Shown one piece after another: positions 47,887 to 59,599 of a stretch of DNA of 64,000 nt. Each line of letters opens with the position of its first letter. Within the stretch, counting starts at the first letter, position 1. The translations under genes and the position numbers were made by a program. Origin of the DNA: Heterobilharzia americana (lineage: Eukaryota; Platyhelminthes; Trematoda; Strigeidida; Schistosomatidae); assembly GCA_944470555.2 (NCBI GenBank), contig OX104134.1, forward strand, positions 71,914,678-71,978,677. The letters are read 5' to 3'. The notes beneath the pieces are model-generated. The model saw only the letters and a list, made by a program, of their open reading frames with translations. It was not told the origin of the DNA and made no database searches.

Positions 47887-48165
47887 TGTAGGTTCACACT
47901 TCTTACTATCTAGTGCAAGGAACCTTCGAAATCAAGTTGAGAGATTTCAAAGGAGCTGATGATAGGCCACAGTTCAAGTTCAACACCCAGAACAGAAACT
48001 GATGGACGAAACTACAAAGGATATCTTCCCGTCAGTCATCAGGAAAAAAATGGGAGACATTAAGCAACATCCCCGAGGAAACCTGCATAACCGTGTTAGG
48101 AAGGAAGAAGAAGCGAGACAGGACAAAGAATGGGTCTCCACGGACATAGTGTAACTAGGTCCCAA
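47887..48165 (+). mobile_element. F1 LINE fragment (endonuclease-RT linker)
   Basis: Similar to the reverse complement of about 3415-3730. Shared runs include ccttcgaaatcaagttg, tgataggccacagttcaag, acacccagaacagaaact and ctgcataaccgtgttagga. It carries an internal deletion relative to copy A. It directly follows the PLE remnant, so one element was inserted into or recombined with the other. Not coding. Confidence 0.8.
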
Positions 48166-49369
48166 GTTAGTGGTGACAAATACACTTTTTGAGTTGAAAG
48201 GTAGCGACGTTACTTAAACACTTAATTGAGATCTTGTGGAAATACAGTAACACCAGTATAATCTAAATAATATGAAAAACTGAGTGCACAGTGTGAACCA
48301 CTCGCTGAGAGAAAACTGGTTATTCAAGGCTTCTGAAGTTTACAATGAGCATTATATCATCATGAGTCGCGTTAGGCCTGAGATATTGTTCGGGCACGCA
48401 GACTGACACAGGTGGTTATTTTAAAGACCAATTCTCATGCCTTTAGCTTCACGTCTAATCCATAAAGCAGTGGAACAATGTAAAGACCTTTGCTAATATG
48501 CCTGCTGGAGACCAAAGTACGTTCCTACACCAATTGTGGAGTTCATACTCACCATTGGTTTGGGGCTCAGATTATCCGGCTCCCCTAAGTGAACCCTCCA
48601 TGTTCACTGATTCGGTGACAGACATTTAAAATTTGTAACCAGAAACACATGAAAATGCCTTAAATTTCTTTTCTTGTATATAACACACTAGAGTTTTTAC
48701 CGTTTAATGATACTAAGTTCTAATAATCAGCTGACGACTGTCCCATTATGTGGTACTCTAAAAAGAAAGTGAATCTGATTGCAATGGTTAGGTAACTTAG
48801 AGATTTGAAAACGAAAGGCGATCGTAAATATTTGAGCATTTGTAATCAGTAGTTAAAAAAATGGGTTGTATGAGTAGGTTCAGTTAAATCTTAGCTGCTT
48901 TAAGTGCCAATTCACGCTGTATCCTCAAAATGAAAGCAGAATAGCTTCACTATGTTCATATTTTACATTCAGATATGACAGTGTTTTCTTGTTTGTTAGA
49001 AGAGACATTCCTCTTTGTTGAGAAACGTTCATTCTGTTTTACATGAAAATTTCTAGATTCTTTTTCAGACAGATTTCTTAGTTTGAACAGAGTGAAGTCA
49101 ATGAGTTTTTTAAATCATACCCGGCAAGACTGCATGTATCTATAACATTAGGTATGTATTTAGCATTATAAATAGGTCTGATGAATCAAACAGAATAGCG
49201 TACGTAGTTAGTGAACCGGTACCAAGTTCAAAATACCATGACTTTTATAGATAGGGCAAAAAAAATCTTAATTGGACCAAGCATTTAGTTTTAAATGGCT
49301 ATTATTAACGTGTTATAGAATTACTTTTAGCGTACTTGTTTCGTATCTTCATCCTAATCATCATTACGA
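48166..49369. other. AT-rich stretch with no gene recognised
   Basis: No open frame of note, no RNA gene and no element hallmark. Confidence 0.5.
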
Positions 49370-49640
49370 ATTTATTCATGGTCTTATTCCTTCTTGTTTC
49401 TTTTTCATGAACATCTGCTAATATTGAATACCCCTTCTTTATCTTTCACCTTGGTGCTGATATTGAGTGGGGCAATTTGGACTGTTGCGCAGTAACGCCA
49501 GGTGATATTTTGCTACTAACCGAGCGACTGTACTTGGTTGTATCGGCCAGTAACAGCCATAATTTAAAGACAATTGCCCCGCTAAAATTCAGAATATCTA
49601 TTTTGGCACTGCTTTCAAGGATATTACATCCAACAATCAC
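49370..49640 (+). mobile_element. F2 LINE 3'-UTR fragment
   Basis: The motif at 49477-49499 (ttggactgttgcgcagtaac and three more bases) recurs with few changes at 56194-56216 and 63480-63502. In both of those places it lies downstream of the F2 C-terminus. The preceding stretch ending in ttcttgtttctttttcatga also resembles 56085-56105. Only the 3' tail of the element remains, as expected of a severely 5'-truncated insertion. Confidence 0.65.
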
Positions 49641-50064
49641 TAAACTTACGACAAATGAGCGGGCTTAGTTAACGATGGACTGCTACTAGAAGATTAAAGA
49701 GTCTTTTCAGTTTAGTTTTCACTAATTATCGGGAAGAAGCGATAGAAACTGGAAACGTTTTCCAGATTGTCACCAAGATTATTATCTGCAAGATGTACGT
49801 TTTTGTTTCAACACACAGTTGTTACAGAATGGTCTGTTTGTAAGGAATTTAAGCGCAAGTAATACATATATGTATTTCAAGATTTGCATTATAGCGGTGT
49901 TGCATACGTGGTATTTCCAACTGAATTTGAGCAATCCAATGTAGACAGCAGTGATCAACTGAATTCCGACCGACTAAGCTTTAAAAAGAAAATAGGTGCA
50001 CTAAATGATTGTAAGCTTAAATTCTTCTAAACATAAGAAAGTTGCAACAGCGATACAAGTGTTG

Positions 50065-50549
50065 NNNNNNNNNNNNNNNNNNNNNNNNNNNNNNNNNNNN
50101 NNNNNNNNNNNNNNNNNNNNNNNNNNNNNNNNNNNNNNNNNNNNNNNNNNNNNNNNNNNNNNNNNNNNNNNNNNNNNNNNNNNNNNNNNNNNNNNNNNNN
50201 NNNNNNNNNNNNNNNNNNNNNNNNNNNNNNNNNNNNNNNNNNNNNNNNNNNNNNNNNNNNNNNNNNNNNNNNNNNNNNNNNNNNNNNNNNNNNNNNNNNN
50301 NNNNNNNNNNNNNNNNNNNNNNNNNNNNNNNNNNNNNNNNNNNNNNNNNNNNNNNNNNNNNNNNNNNNNNNNNNNNNNNNNNNNNNNNNNNNNNNNNNNN
50401 NNNNNNNNNNNNNNNNNNNNNNNNNNNNNNNNNNNNNNNNNNNNNNNNNNNNNNNNNNNNNNNNNNNNNNNNNNNNNNNNNNNNNNNNNNNNNNNNNNNN
50501 NNNNNNNNNNNNNNNNNNNNNNNNNNNNNNNNNNNNNNNNNNNNNNNNN
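50065..50549. other. Assembly gap, 485 N
   Basis: An unresolved run of N. The open frames that span it on both strands are artefacts of translating N and have been left out. The length may be an estimate. Confidence 0.99.
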
Positions 50550-53500
50550 CACTTCTGAATTTATTGTCTGGGTCTTTTTGTCTACACAGGACATGTGGCG
50601 ATTTCGTTCATGTGTCTGCTACTGTGATTCCCTGCCTATAATGTAACCTAGTTGCCGCCTCTCAGATATTCTTGATGAGTGGGGGACGATTCTTCTCCTT
50701 ATGTTGCAGTAAAACCTGACCATCGTCCCTTTGAGGGGTACGTTGTGGCACTTCTTTGGCGATGCCGTCAGGTTTTGCGGAGGTCGTTGGTTTTAGAAGA
50801 CCAGACTTCTGAAGATCCAGCCAGACACCTAAGGGGTGGGATGTCCTGGACTATATCAGCGACATTTGGATTAAGCATAGACTTGTTAAAATCAGTTGTG
50901 GCACCCGCCGACGAAAACCAGCCCTTACCCACAATGTTGATTCATATTTTACTAGTGAGTCTATGGAAAGAAACACGTGAGTGTGGTGGTATTACTTTAG
51001 GCTGAATATGGTCATCGAACGGGTGTAAATTACAGGGAAATAGTTCCAGCCAAATTTAACTTGGTGTTGTACTGTCAGCGGAGTTAGCAGGTTAGAAAAT
51101 ACTCGGTGGCGGATTCCCCTCCGCACTGCAGGTATTTGAGAGGCGCATATAATCAAGATCAGCATTTCCGACCGAAACCGACTTTGTGCAGTAACAAATG
51201 TGAGAGATTCTTTAGGAGAAATATATTTTTTGCGGATAATAGGGGTGTATCAGAAGGGCGAAGTTTTGAGCAAAAGCTATTTCAGTCAAATTCTCTAGAG
51301 CAGTCATGGAACAGGGACCTGGTGGGTTTGTCTCTACAACAGTAAACTGCAGTAAATGTTCACTGGTAAGGGCATTTATGTTTTCATCTGGTATACGACC
51401 GTATTCAACAAACAAATTGATGCTTTTGGATTAATCGGAACCTGAAACAGACTTTTTGTTATGAATTTCCGGATGCACATTGTCAGATACAGCGGCTGAT
51501 TTCAATTTTTTGAAGTTTGTGGAGTACCGGGAGAGGAGCTTTATTTCATGGACTTCCGAGTCCTCATTCGTAAGCTGGAAAAATATGAACACTTGGGCCT
51601 TACAGCTTGCCGTTTTTCGGGGACGAAAGCGTGGAGGCTGTAAGATATCAGAGCTACTTGGATTCATGGGAAGATCAGATTCATGGAGCACTGTATAGTC
51701 GCTTAAGTTTTGGGATAACTACAATGGGCTGGGACAGAATGTGGATGATGAACCGAAATTTTAGCCACCCTGCAGATGTAGAAGAAGTACTTTGCTGTCT
51801 CCATTCTGGGTAGGAAGCGAACGACGCAGACTAATTTGAAGCTTTTGGGTGATTATACAATCTGCAGACCTATTCGTAAAAAGTGGTTTTAAGCCCTAAA
51901 CCTTACAGTCACTGAAATAAGAAGTTCAATCCTTATTTGTACGACTTCCTGCGGTTAAATGGGGGTTCGAAAATGGGGCATGCACCCAAAATTATTTTAT
52001 TATCTTGAGTATCAGGTGTTAAGTCGTTGCGTGATATACCTAATAATAGATATATAACGGAAAAGCGATTTTTAACAATCCCCTGAACTCTCCGATCGAC
52101 AGTATTAATACTTATTTAAATATTTTCGCTTCCTCTGTAGCTGCTGTCCTTTACCCCTGAACAATATAGTCTTATTTTATCATCGTGGCGTTTTATTCGG
52201 CTTGATACCAACTATTTGCCTTTGTTTCGATTAAGACCTATCCCTAGTGCTACACTTTGTTACTGCTTGTAGCTTGACTGTTGATATCACGGCGCTCTTT
52301 CACAGTTCCTAGGGCTTTTTTTCGGCTCAGCTTAAGGTTGCAGTTTGAAGTAACGCCTTGTCTTTTGACTGTCTACTGGAAACATTTGCTGATTGATTTT
52401 GTTCTTGCAGACAGGGTTGGGATCCCGTTATTGGGATTATTTTGCAGTTTTGGTTTGACTTCTTTTTGATGAATGGTACCACATACTTATCGCGTCAAAT
52501 CATGTTTTGTAATCGTTGAAATACTATCTCTGACTGTGCGTGGCCCAAGGAAGTTCGGGAAACTATACTGAAGTGCGCAGTAACTTGTCTAGATCTCATT
52601 AACTTGGTACCGTTGTATTGTTTCCTTTGTTTAGACCAAAACACTTGGATAATAATATAGGACTTGAAATTGGGTGAACAAAACGAAGGTACCAGAGCTA
52701 GATCAACAAGAAGGCGGTAATATCCTCTAACGAGAGGCAGAGGTTGTCAGCTGAAACAATAGGGACAGAGTTTTCGCAAATTACGCTAGAATGCACCAAA
52801 ACGCCTGTTTATGCCAAATAATCGGAAGGTAAAAATTCCACCTATGGAATCAGGCTAGTTTACAGATTACAGTGTTCCTCCTTCGATAATTACAAGGTTA
52901 TTCGAGATAAATCTCTGCAAGCTTGGACGCGCAAATCTGCCAATAGCCTCAAGCGGGTTGTCAACCTACAGAATCGCGGTTACGTCCATGACTGATTGTT
53001 ACGAACTATATTCTTGTAATGTTCGTGATATTGTTTTGAGGCAACTGTAAATGCTATCATATAAATAAAGGAATAACTAATGCAGTCGAGTGGACGCAGA
53101 CTTCATACAGTCATTTTTTGAAGTTCCAGATATGGATGCTGTTGTCTGAAATTTTTTATCGCTAAGTGGACTAGCGCCCGAATGGGGTGAAACAAGTCTC
53201 CTGAATTCCACTGCTAACCAGTATCGGCCGTTCTCGTTAGACGTTTACGTTCGTTCTTATGGCTCACCGGTGACGTATTCAGAGAAGTGATGATCCTGCT
53301 ACCATTTTCTTCTCGTTTTTACTTGCTATCTGGTTGTTTTGCTCTGCCGGCTTTGACTTCCAACTCCTTACTAGTAATTACACTCCGACTACTCACCTTT
53401 GTTCTTGGGGTACGTCCCACAAACCTTTTGCCACTATCATACTATTCCCATCCAGGAATCTGCGAAAACAGGAGTAAAGAAAGATCCCCCACCATTCTAA

Positions 53501-54184
53501 AAAACCTGTGGCTTGCCAAGTAACTCCATCCACAAGATGCAAATACAACCCATAAAAACAATAATCTGAAGGAGGGAAAACGGGAGATTTCCCTGCTAAG
53601 CATGAATGGAAACACAAAAACGAAGTCTAAGTCCATAGGAATGGATGTGATAGTTCGGAAACTATTTTTGTCCCATACTATTGTTATTCGTGTTGAATGT
53701 TGGACTTCCTCGTCTCATGACCTTGTTTGTACTACCAACTGGCCAATCAAAAGAAGGGAATAGAGTGCGTAAAACGAATGTCATGTAAGTTGATTAAACT
53801 GTCATCGCGATATACTCGACTAATCTAGCGTTCAGTATAACAGGAGAGAGTAAGTAACGTCGACCATTTGGGACTATAACCTAAGTCATTTTATCGCCTA
53901 AAAGTCATATGCATGCATGGTGTATTTCTGTGATTCAGATGCAAAACTACATACTGAACCTCATGATAACGAAGTTAAATATTCCATTAATTCTACCAAA
54001 ACTGTAGATGTTGTACGTTTTCAGTAACCTCACACATGTAGACACTGACTACTACAAGTTTTTTAAATACAGTTTATCACAGTAAATGGTTTTTATTAGA
54101 GATTATGCCTTCTCAGTTGCCAAATGTAGTAATTTTTAAAGGCAAAGTTAGATATGGAAATCTGCTTATTAAGCGTCAGGTGTG
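50550..54184. other. 3.6-kb stretch with no gene recognised
   Basis: I read both strands. Open frames reach 108 codons (50679-51005, plus) and 86 codons (51431-51691, minus), overlap on opposite strands, and show no domain. The stretch at 51470-51815 has somewhat protein-like frames in two phases, but no splice sites that link them convincingly. It may be an old unidentified element. Confidence 0.45.
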
Positions 54185-54352
54185 TAAATGTATCCTGCAA
54201 CTAGTTTGATGCGGTAGGCAAAGAGCCACACATTGTGTGAGGGGTAGTTGTACCAATCATCTGCCCAAACCTCGGTGGTCGAGTGAAGTTCGAACCCATG
54301 ACTCACAGGTTGGTAGTCATTTCCCTTAAACCACCGAACGATAGCTCCACAT
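54185..54352 (-). mobile_element. tRNA-derived SINE (Sm-alpha-like), minus strand
   Basis: Read on the minus strand, the head starts gtggagc near 54350. It has an A-box-like tatcgttcggtgg at 54343-54331 and a perfect B-box core ggttcgaa within gggttcgaacttc at 54298-54286. The body then shares cctcacaca, gtggctc.ttg.ct and gca with the SINE at 38546-38725. The two copies differ enough to be old. No gene is interrupted. Confidence 0.75.
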
Positions 54353-55739
54353 CAGTGTAAGGGTAGAATTTGTATATCGCAGTTGAGTACAGCCGAGTAG
54401 CAAATAAGTATACTTAGATATAGAACACAGTACTATTTAGTGGGTGGAGTTTCGAGCACAACGAATTGCACATTACCATACCGAAGTAGTCGCACATCAC
54501 TCAATAAGTGACTTTCTAGTTTGAACTTGCCATTTCTTGGTTTGAATAGAAGTAGGGTTTTCTAGAGTGTGTGTTGTATCATTTCTGTTGCATGTTTTGA
54601 ACAATTATTCTGTGAAAGATTTGGCAATACATCTCTCCACTTCGTAATTTAAATATATTGGTCCATAGTATTGTCTCACTGTTTCACTACTTTGTGATTG
54701 TGTCAGAGTATTTATTGTAATAGAGCTGAGTTTTATTCAAGGTTATTTGTCTGATTCAGATCTATTACTCCAAACTTAGCTACGTTTCCATGCTTTATTG
54801 ACCCTGATCACTTTGTTCGGTCTGTGTGATCGGTCCCATAGCCGTTGAACAGTATTTGGTAGAATTGTTTCGCTTATTAAAATCCAAAGGACTTGAAAAT
54901 CAACAAAGTTTTTCTCTCATTGAGTTCGCAAGCTTGAATGCTGATCCTGTAAGGAATTCTACATAGTTTCTGGTCCTCTTCCTCCTCTCCAGGATAATAA
55001 TATAAAAACCTTAAATTCCCTCAAAGCAGTTTATTAGTCAGTACTAACTCTCTTCTTGTCTGTTGTGAATTCCCTGATAAACTCTGAAGGATAGTTGCTA
55101 GGTCGTAGTATTTTATTAACCACTTCCTTTTCCTATTTAGGCTCTTTTATTCTAATAAATTTCAAACTCGACCAAATAAATATTGCAACAAACGTGCTTT
55201 ACCTGATTTCGAATTACCTGACCAGAATTTTAAATCTTGATTATAATGTCCTCATACTACTCACTATAATAAGAGGGACAAATAGCAAGTAACTCCTCTC
55301 AAAACCAAAATTGGGAGTCACTATGATGAGAAGTCTGATACTCACTCCTAAATACAGGTTTACAGTAGGAATTTGAAAAGAGCAAAATACTATCTTGTCT
55401 GTTAGACATTTTACTGAAGTCAGGTGAGAGTTAAGTTCTCTTGAATGTGACCACTTGGAATTATATCATTTGTCTAAGTCGGTCAAAACTTTATCATAGC
55501 GTTACGTGCCACATGTTTTACTGCAGCAAAACACAAAACAATATGAGCATCAAAAGATGCATGACACTGACAAAAAGAGGGAAGAATGAATTATGAGATG
55601 GCAAGAGAAAGAGTCATATAAGGTAAATCAAATACGCTTCCAGCTCTTTATTACTGTTGCTTGAAAGCAGAATACAAGATTAAAGCATGACTATCACTTG
55701 TTGCGACTAAGTCGTATACGAGTACTCGTTAAAACGATT
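54353..55739. other. AT-rich stretch with no gene recognised
   Basis: No coding or repeat hallmark recognised. The 65-codon frame at 55095-55292 is Ile/Leu/Asn-rich, as expected from AT-rich DNA. Confidence 0.5.
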
Positions 55740-56260
55740 AATCAGTCGATGCGGTTATAAGACTTCCATGGCTTACGTAGCTGAGATGGATGTATTATGC
55801 ATACCTAGTTACTGCATATTCCGTCGTAAAATGTTAGCTGATGTAGGTTTAGGTTGGAAAATAGTTAGAGTTGGTCAAATTAAAGCAGGAGATCAGTCCA
55901 TGAAGTTTGTTTGTTTGAGTCGTGTAGGGAAGTGTAGGCTTTCCGGTTTGAGTCCGCGTGACAATTGAAAACAATGGTTGGAGACTACGTGATGTGGCTT
56001 ATAATCAATTGCAGTGATCCATATGTGTTCACACATTATCTTCACCTTAGTCAGAGTCTCCAGTTTCACTGTTATCTCATTCCTTCTTGTTTTCGTTTCA
56101 CGAATTTCGAACACTTTTGACTGCTTTCTGTTTCATTTCTCCTTTTCATCGTGGTGTATTTTAGCCTGATGTGCTTATATGAGGTGTAGTAACTTGGACT
56201 GTGGCGCAATAACGCCAAGTCTCATGTTGACGCTGACTGACCACTTCGTCGTGTGGATTT
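55740..56260 (+). mobile_element. F2 LINE, C-terminal and 3'-UTR fragment
   Basis: Open frame at 55768-55968: RKMLADVGLGWKIVRVGQIK followed by DQSMKFVCLSRVGKCRLSG, with QWLET after a stop. It matches the F2 C-terminus at 63115-63290 (VLAEVGPDWKKARDGQTK, HQCVKSL, ARCRLAG, QWLETL). The conserved 3' motif follows at 56194-56216. A 5'-truncated insertion with two or more stops. Confidence 0.85.
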
Positions 56261-56539
56261 TATCTAAACAATTGTGGTGCACTAACCAACGAAATCCTAT
56301 TTATAAACTACCCATTTGAGTTTTTCAGACAGTTTCAGAGTTAGTGTCTAACAACTGGGTAGTATGGACCTTCTAGATTTGGAGATAGGTGATAAATTGT
56401 TGACCAGTTTATCATAATCCTCCCAACTTTTTCATCGTTGGAAATGCATAGCAATGCATGCAGTTGATACTTTATCCTCCACTCGCTTAAATATTTCGGA
56501 GGGGGAAGACCAATATAGCTCGTGTACATCTCACTGATG

Positions 56540-57670
56540 CTTTAGCCTCCAGATGGTATTCCTTCGCTTGGTATCCAGTCGGATCCTGAGTAAAGCAGGT
56601 AGAGCGAGTCAGTAGCATTTGCAGAAGCTGAAGCTGGGGGACAGCCAACCGGAGAAAACCAGGCAGGCTTCACACCTAACCGTCAGTGTATCGACCACAT
56701 ATTCATTCTCCGTTAGGTCATAGAGCACAAACACAACAGACACTAGCTGAATTTCTTGACCTGAAGGCGGCATTCGACTTTGTCGATCGAGAGGTATTGT
56801 TGCCAGTGTCTCTCACTAAAAGGTGCACCAAATAAGTACATTTCTCTGTTGAAGGCTCTACACTAGAATACCCGTAAGGGATTTAGAACTGATAGTGAGT
56901 TATCAGGTGAGTTGTATATGTAGAGTGGTGTCCATCAAGAGTATCCACTCTCTTCATTCTTATTCAACTTTATCAGACATATTTATAGAGGCTTCTCTCT
57001 CGTCGTCTGACTTCACTGAGATTGATCTTATCACAGGAGAATCTAAGGTGAATTTAGAGTACGCAGATAAAGATACTGACAGGATGCAGAGTTTGTTGGA
57101 CATTTTGAGTGTTTGGGCTGCGTTTTTCGCTATCCGAATGCAAGTTGTTGCTCCAGAATTGGTCTTGGTTGGTGCCTTGTCTAACAATGGAAAGTAGTCA
57201 GGCGTGTTGACCACTTCACCTACCATGGAAGTCGGATTAGCCCTGGTGGGTCAGTGACTGACGAAATCTCTGTATGGATACGAAAGGCTCTTATTGTTTC
57301 GCCAACCTACGCCACTTATTGCACCGCCGTGATAATCGAATCCTCATTTAGGTGAGGTTTGAGAGTATTGCGTTACAGTTCGCTCTGTTTTACTACATGG
57401 TTGTGAAATATGACCATTAAATGTAGAGGAAGTGAGAAGGCTTCAGGTGTCTGACCACCGTTGCCTTCGCAGTATAGACCATGTGTCTTGGTGTCACTGC
57501 GTTAGTCACGTAGATATCATGTGAAGAGATGTAGAAGGGAGAGTAAAGTCAGTTGATGAGTTTGTGTCTCTTTATCAACTCAGATGTCTGTGATCCATGT
57601 TACACATGTCTAGTCACCACCTACCACATCATGCAATGTTAGTTATAGTGGGTTCAGGTTTAAAAAGTGT
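56540..57670 (+). mobile_element. F2 LINE, RT-to-C-terminus fragment
   Basis: Begins near ccagtcggatcctgag (compare 61722) and continues through FLDLKAAFDFVDREVL (near 56755), SSFLFNF (near 56955) and DFTEIDLITGESKVNLEYAD (near 57010-57067). In this copy the catalytic YADD reads YADK: the second Asp is lost. DRMQSLL, GCEI.PLNVEEVRRLQV and DHRCLRSIDHVSWCH (near 57450-57500) follow, and then a degraded C-terminus near 57600. Several frameshifts. It lies just downstream of another F2 tail (55740-56260). Confidence 0.85.
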
Positions 57671-57919
57671 TAGAGACAACCAGAGTGAAAAATGTCATCG
57701 AAAAAGTTGGAAGTTGTCAGAATATTCTCCCAAGAAGGCTACTTCTGCCAACCACAAGTCAGTTTAGGTACCATCCTGGTCGGAGGTCAATTTCTGCAAA
57801 CTCAGAGTTACCTAACGTAGTGTCCACTGGAAGGTTTGAAAGGAAGTTGGGGAGGGGTGTTGATACGTGGGGTACTCGGAGACACCGCCAGTTGTCGTCA
57901 CCTTAGTTGGAACGAAAAC

Positions 57920-58060
57920 TTATCTTCTTTTGTTATGGACTAGAATGATTGACAATACAGTCTAGTCTAACGTAACTACTGCTGAGAACAATACATTTAA
58001 TGGGCCCTCCGTTTCCCCACTCAGTAATTTCCACACATTCACTCTAAAAGTTGCGAGGTC
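57920..58060. repeat. Dispersed repeat R3, copy 3 (weak)
   Basis: Shares tgttatggactagaatgat and a cagtctagtctaac-like run with 40985-41045 and 46605-46650, then diverges. The weakest of the three copies. Confidence 0.4.
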
Positions 58061-58389
58061 CTGCTACTGTGCATTCTTTTAGGTCTAAAACGGTATTTTC
58101 AAATTCTAAGACAATTAGAGAAGAGAAATCAACGTTTGGATTGGATGCTAGGTGGTTGAAACATAGCTGTAGACCATTTTCACCATTCAATAAATTATTT
58201 AGCCTAACATTCTGGCCGCCTGTCTTGAAAATATATCAGAGACGCATCGACTGTTATAATAGTCTTGCTAACCATTCTCTTCTTTGTTCTAGTCACCTTA
58301 AGAAGATTAAATGATTGGGGAGTACTACCCACTGCTCTTAGTTTTTGCAAAGACTCTTAGTCAATTTCAGTCTGAGCTGCCTTCATCCA

Positions 58390-59280
58390 TGATTATGGTC
58401 AGAACCAGTTGAAATGAGTCTTCTCCCATCAATGAGTTCGAATGTGACTGTGGAACTGATTGACTTTTACCAACCTTTGAATGTAGCTTATCAACCGTCT
58501 TTACCACTGTTTCTACAGCAGAATGAATATTACGCTAGGCTTCATGACAAAGGAAATCACTGCCATGCTCATATAAGCACTTATTTAACTCCTCTGTAAA
58601 TAAACACCTGATGTTCTCATATCCTAGTTAAACACACAGAGGCATCACGGTTATTTCTTCCCTGTGGCCTGCAAGGTACAAACATACACGAGCCTGTACT
58701 GATGCGTAGCCGTAATCCCAGCAGGTGCCCCAGAAAGAGTAGCAATCCTCCCACTGATCCTTTCAAACGATGGCTTGTAGCAGTATCACCTATGTGTGTC
58801 CATTGTTGGTTTGGGATCGTTAGATGCGCACTGAAACAGCGTCTCTTCTTGCACTTGAAGCTAGTGCTGACCAGGAAAAGTGACTTCCAGAACAAGACTG
58901 TAGAAGACAACTACCGCAGTCCGATTGTCAGAAGGAGATAGTGTTGATGTCTTCAAGATACTTCTCCGACCAACTCAGCTTCCCTGCTTAAGCGTTGAAG
59001 TTGTCTGATGTAATGACTACATCTGAACACTTTTCTTTATGTACCAAAATTGACAAATTTACATGTGACTCAGTCTTTAATCATCCAACCTGCACGTATG
59101 TAGAATCTGCAAAGAGCGTTGACAGGTACCACGGTCTCTTTCACTGCTTATAAATCTGTACCCTCCTTCTGCGGAGAGATGACTACTAAGCAGTATCCAC
59201 TCTTTTTTAGGGTTTTGGATTCAGATGTGATTATACTACCGCCGGACGAGGCATACGTCTACCGCCGATGCACGAAGATT
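58390..59280 (-). mobile_element. F2 LINE, endonuclease and linker fragment, minus strand
   Basis: On the minus strand: an endonuclease remnant near 59030-58930 whose cagggaagctgagttgg run matches the same region at 39310-39290; an IAISHRWRGSVEDC-like stretch in broken frames near 58790-58740 (compare 61050-61090); then a linker with CLFTEEL near 58600 and HSAVETVVKT near 58525. No RT core follows. It lies tail-first against the plus-strand F2 copies on either side. Confidence 0.7.
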
Positions 59281-59599
59281 ATAGGGTAGTGGGGAGTGTG
59301 ACGTTTTTTTGATTTGTTTTCTAAGGACGGTGGAATTCTTTAGGTCCTGGAATCAGGCACTTGACATGTCACTTGTCTTTGATGCATTTTATATTTAACA
59401 GGAGAACATCAAATCAGGAATTATCATTATTTTATATTAACAATAACCTGTCAAGTTTAAGTTGAAATCTACTCAACGGCCTTGTGCATATTTATGCTGT
59501 AGGCAATGATCCGCACCTGTTTTGTGAGGACTTAAAATGCACTCACGATTGCGAAACCTCCAATTTGTTATTATTTGGTTTTTCATTGATATACATCAT

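Noticed and set aside
50001..50646. Open frames of about 200 codons on both strands spanning the N run
   Set aside because: They exist only because N codons are not read as stops; there is no sequence evidence across 50065-50549.
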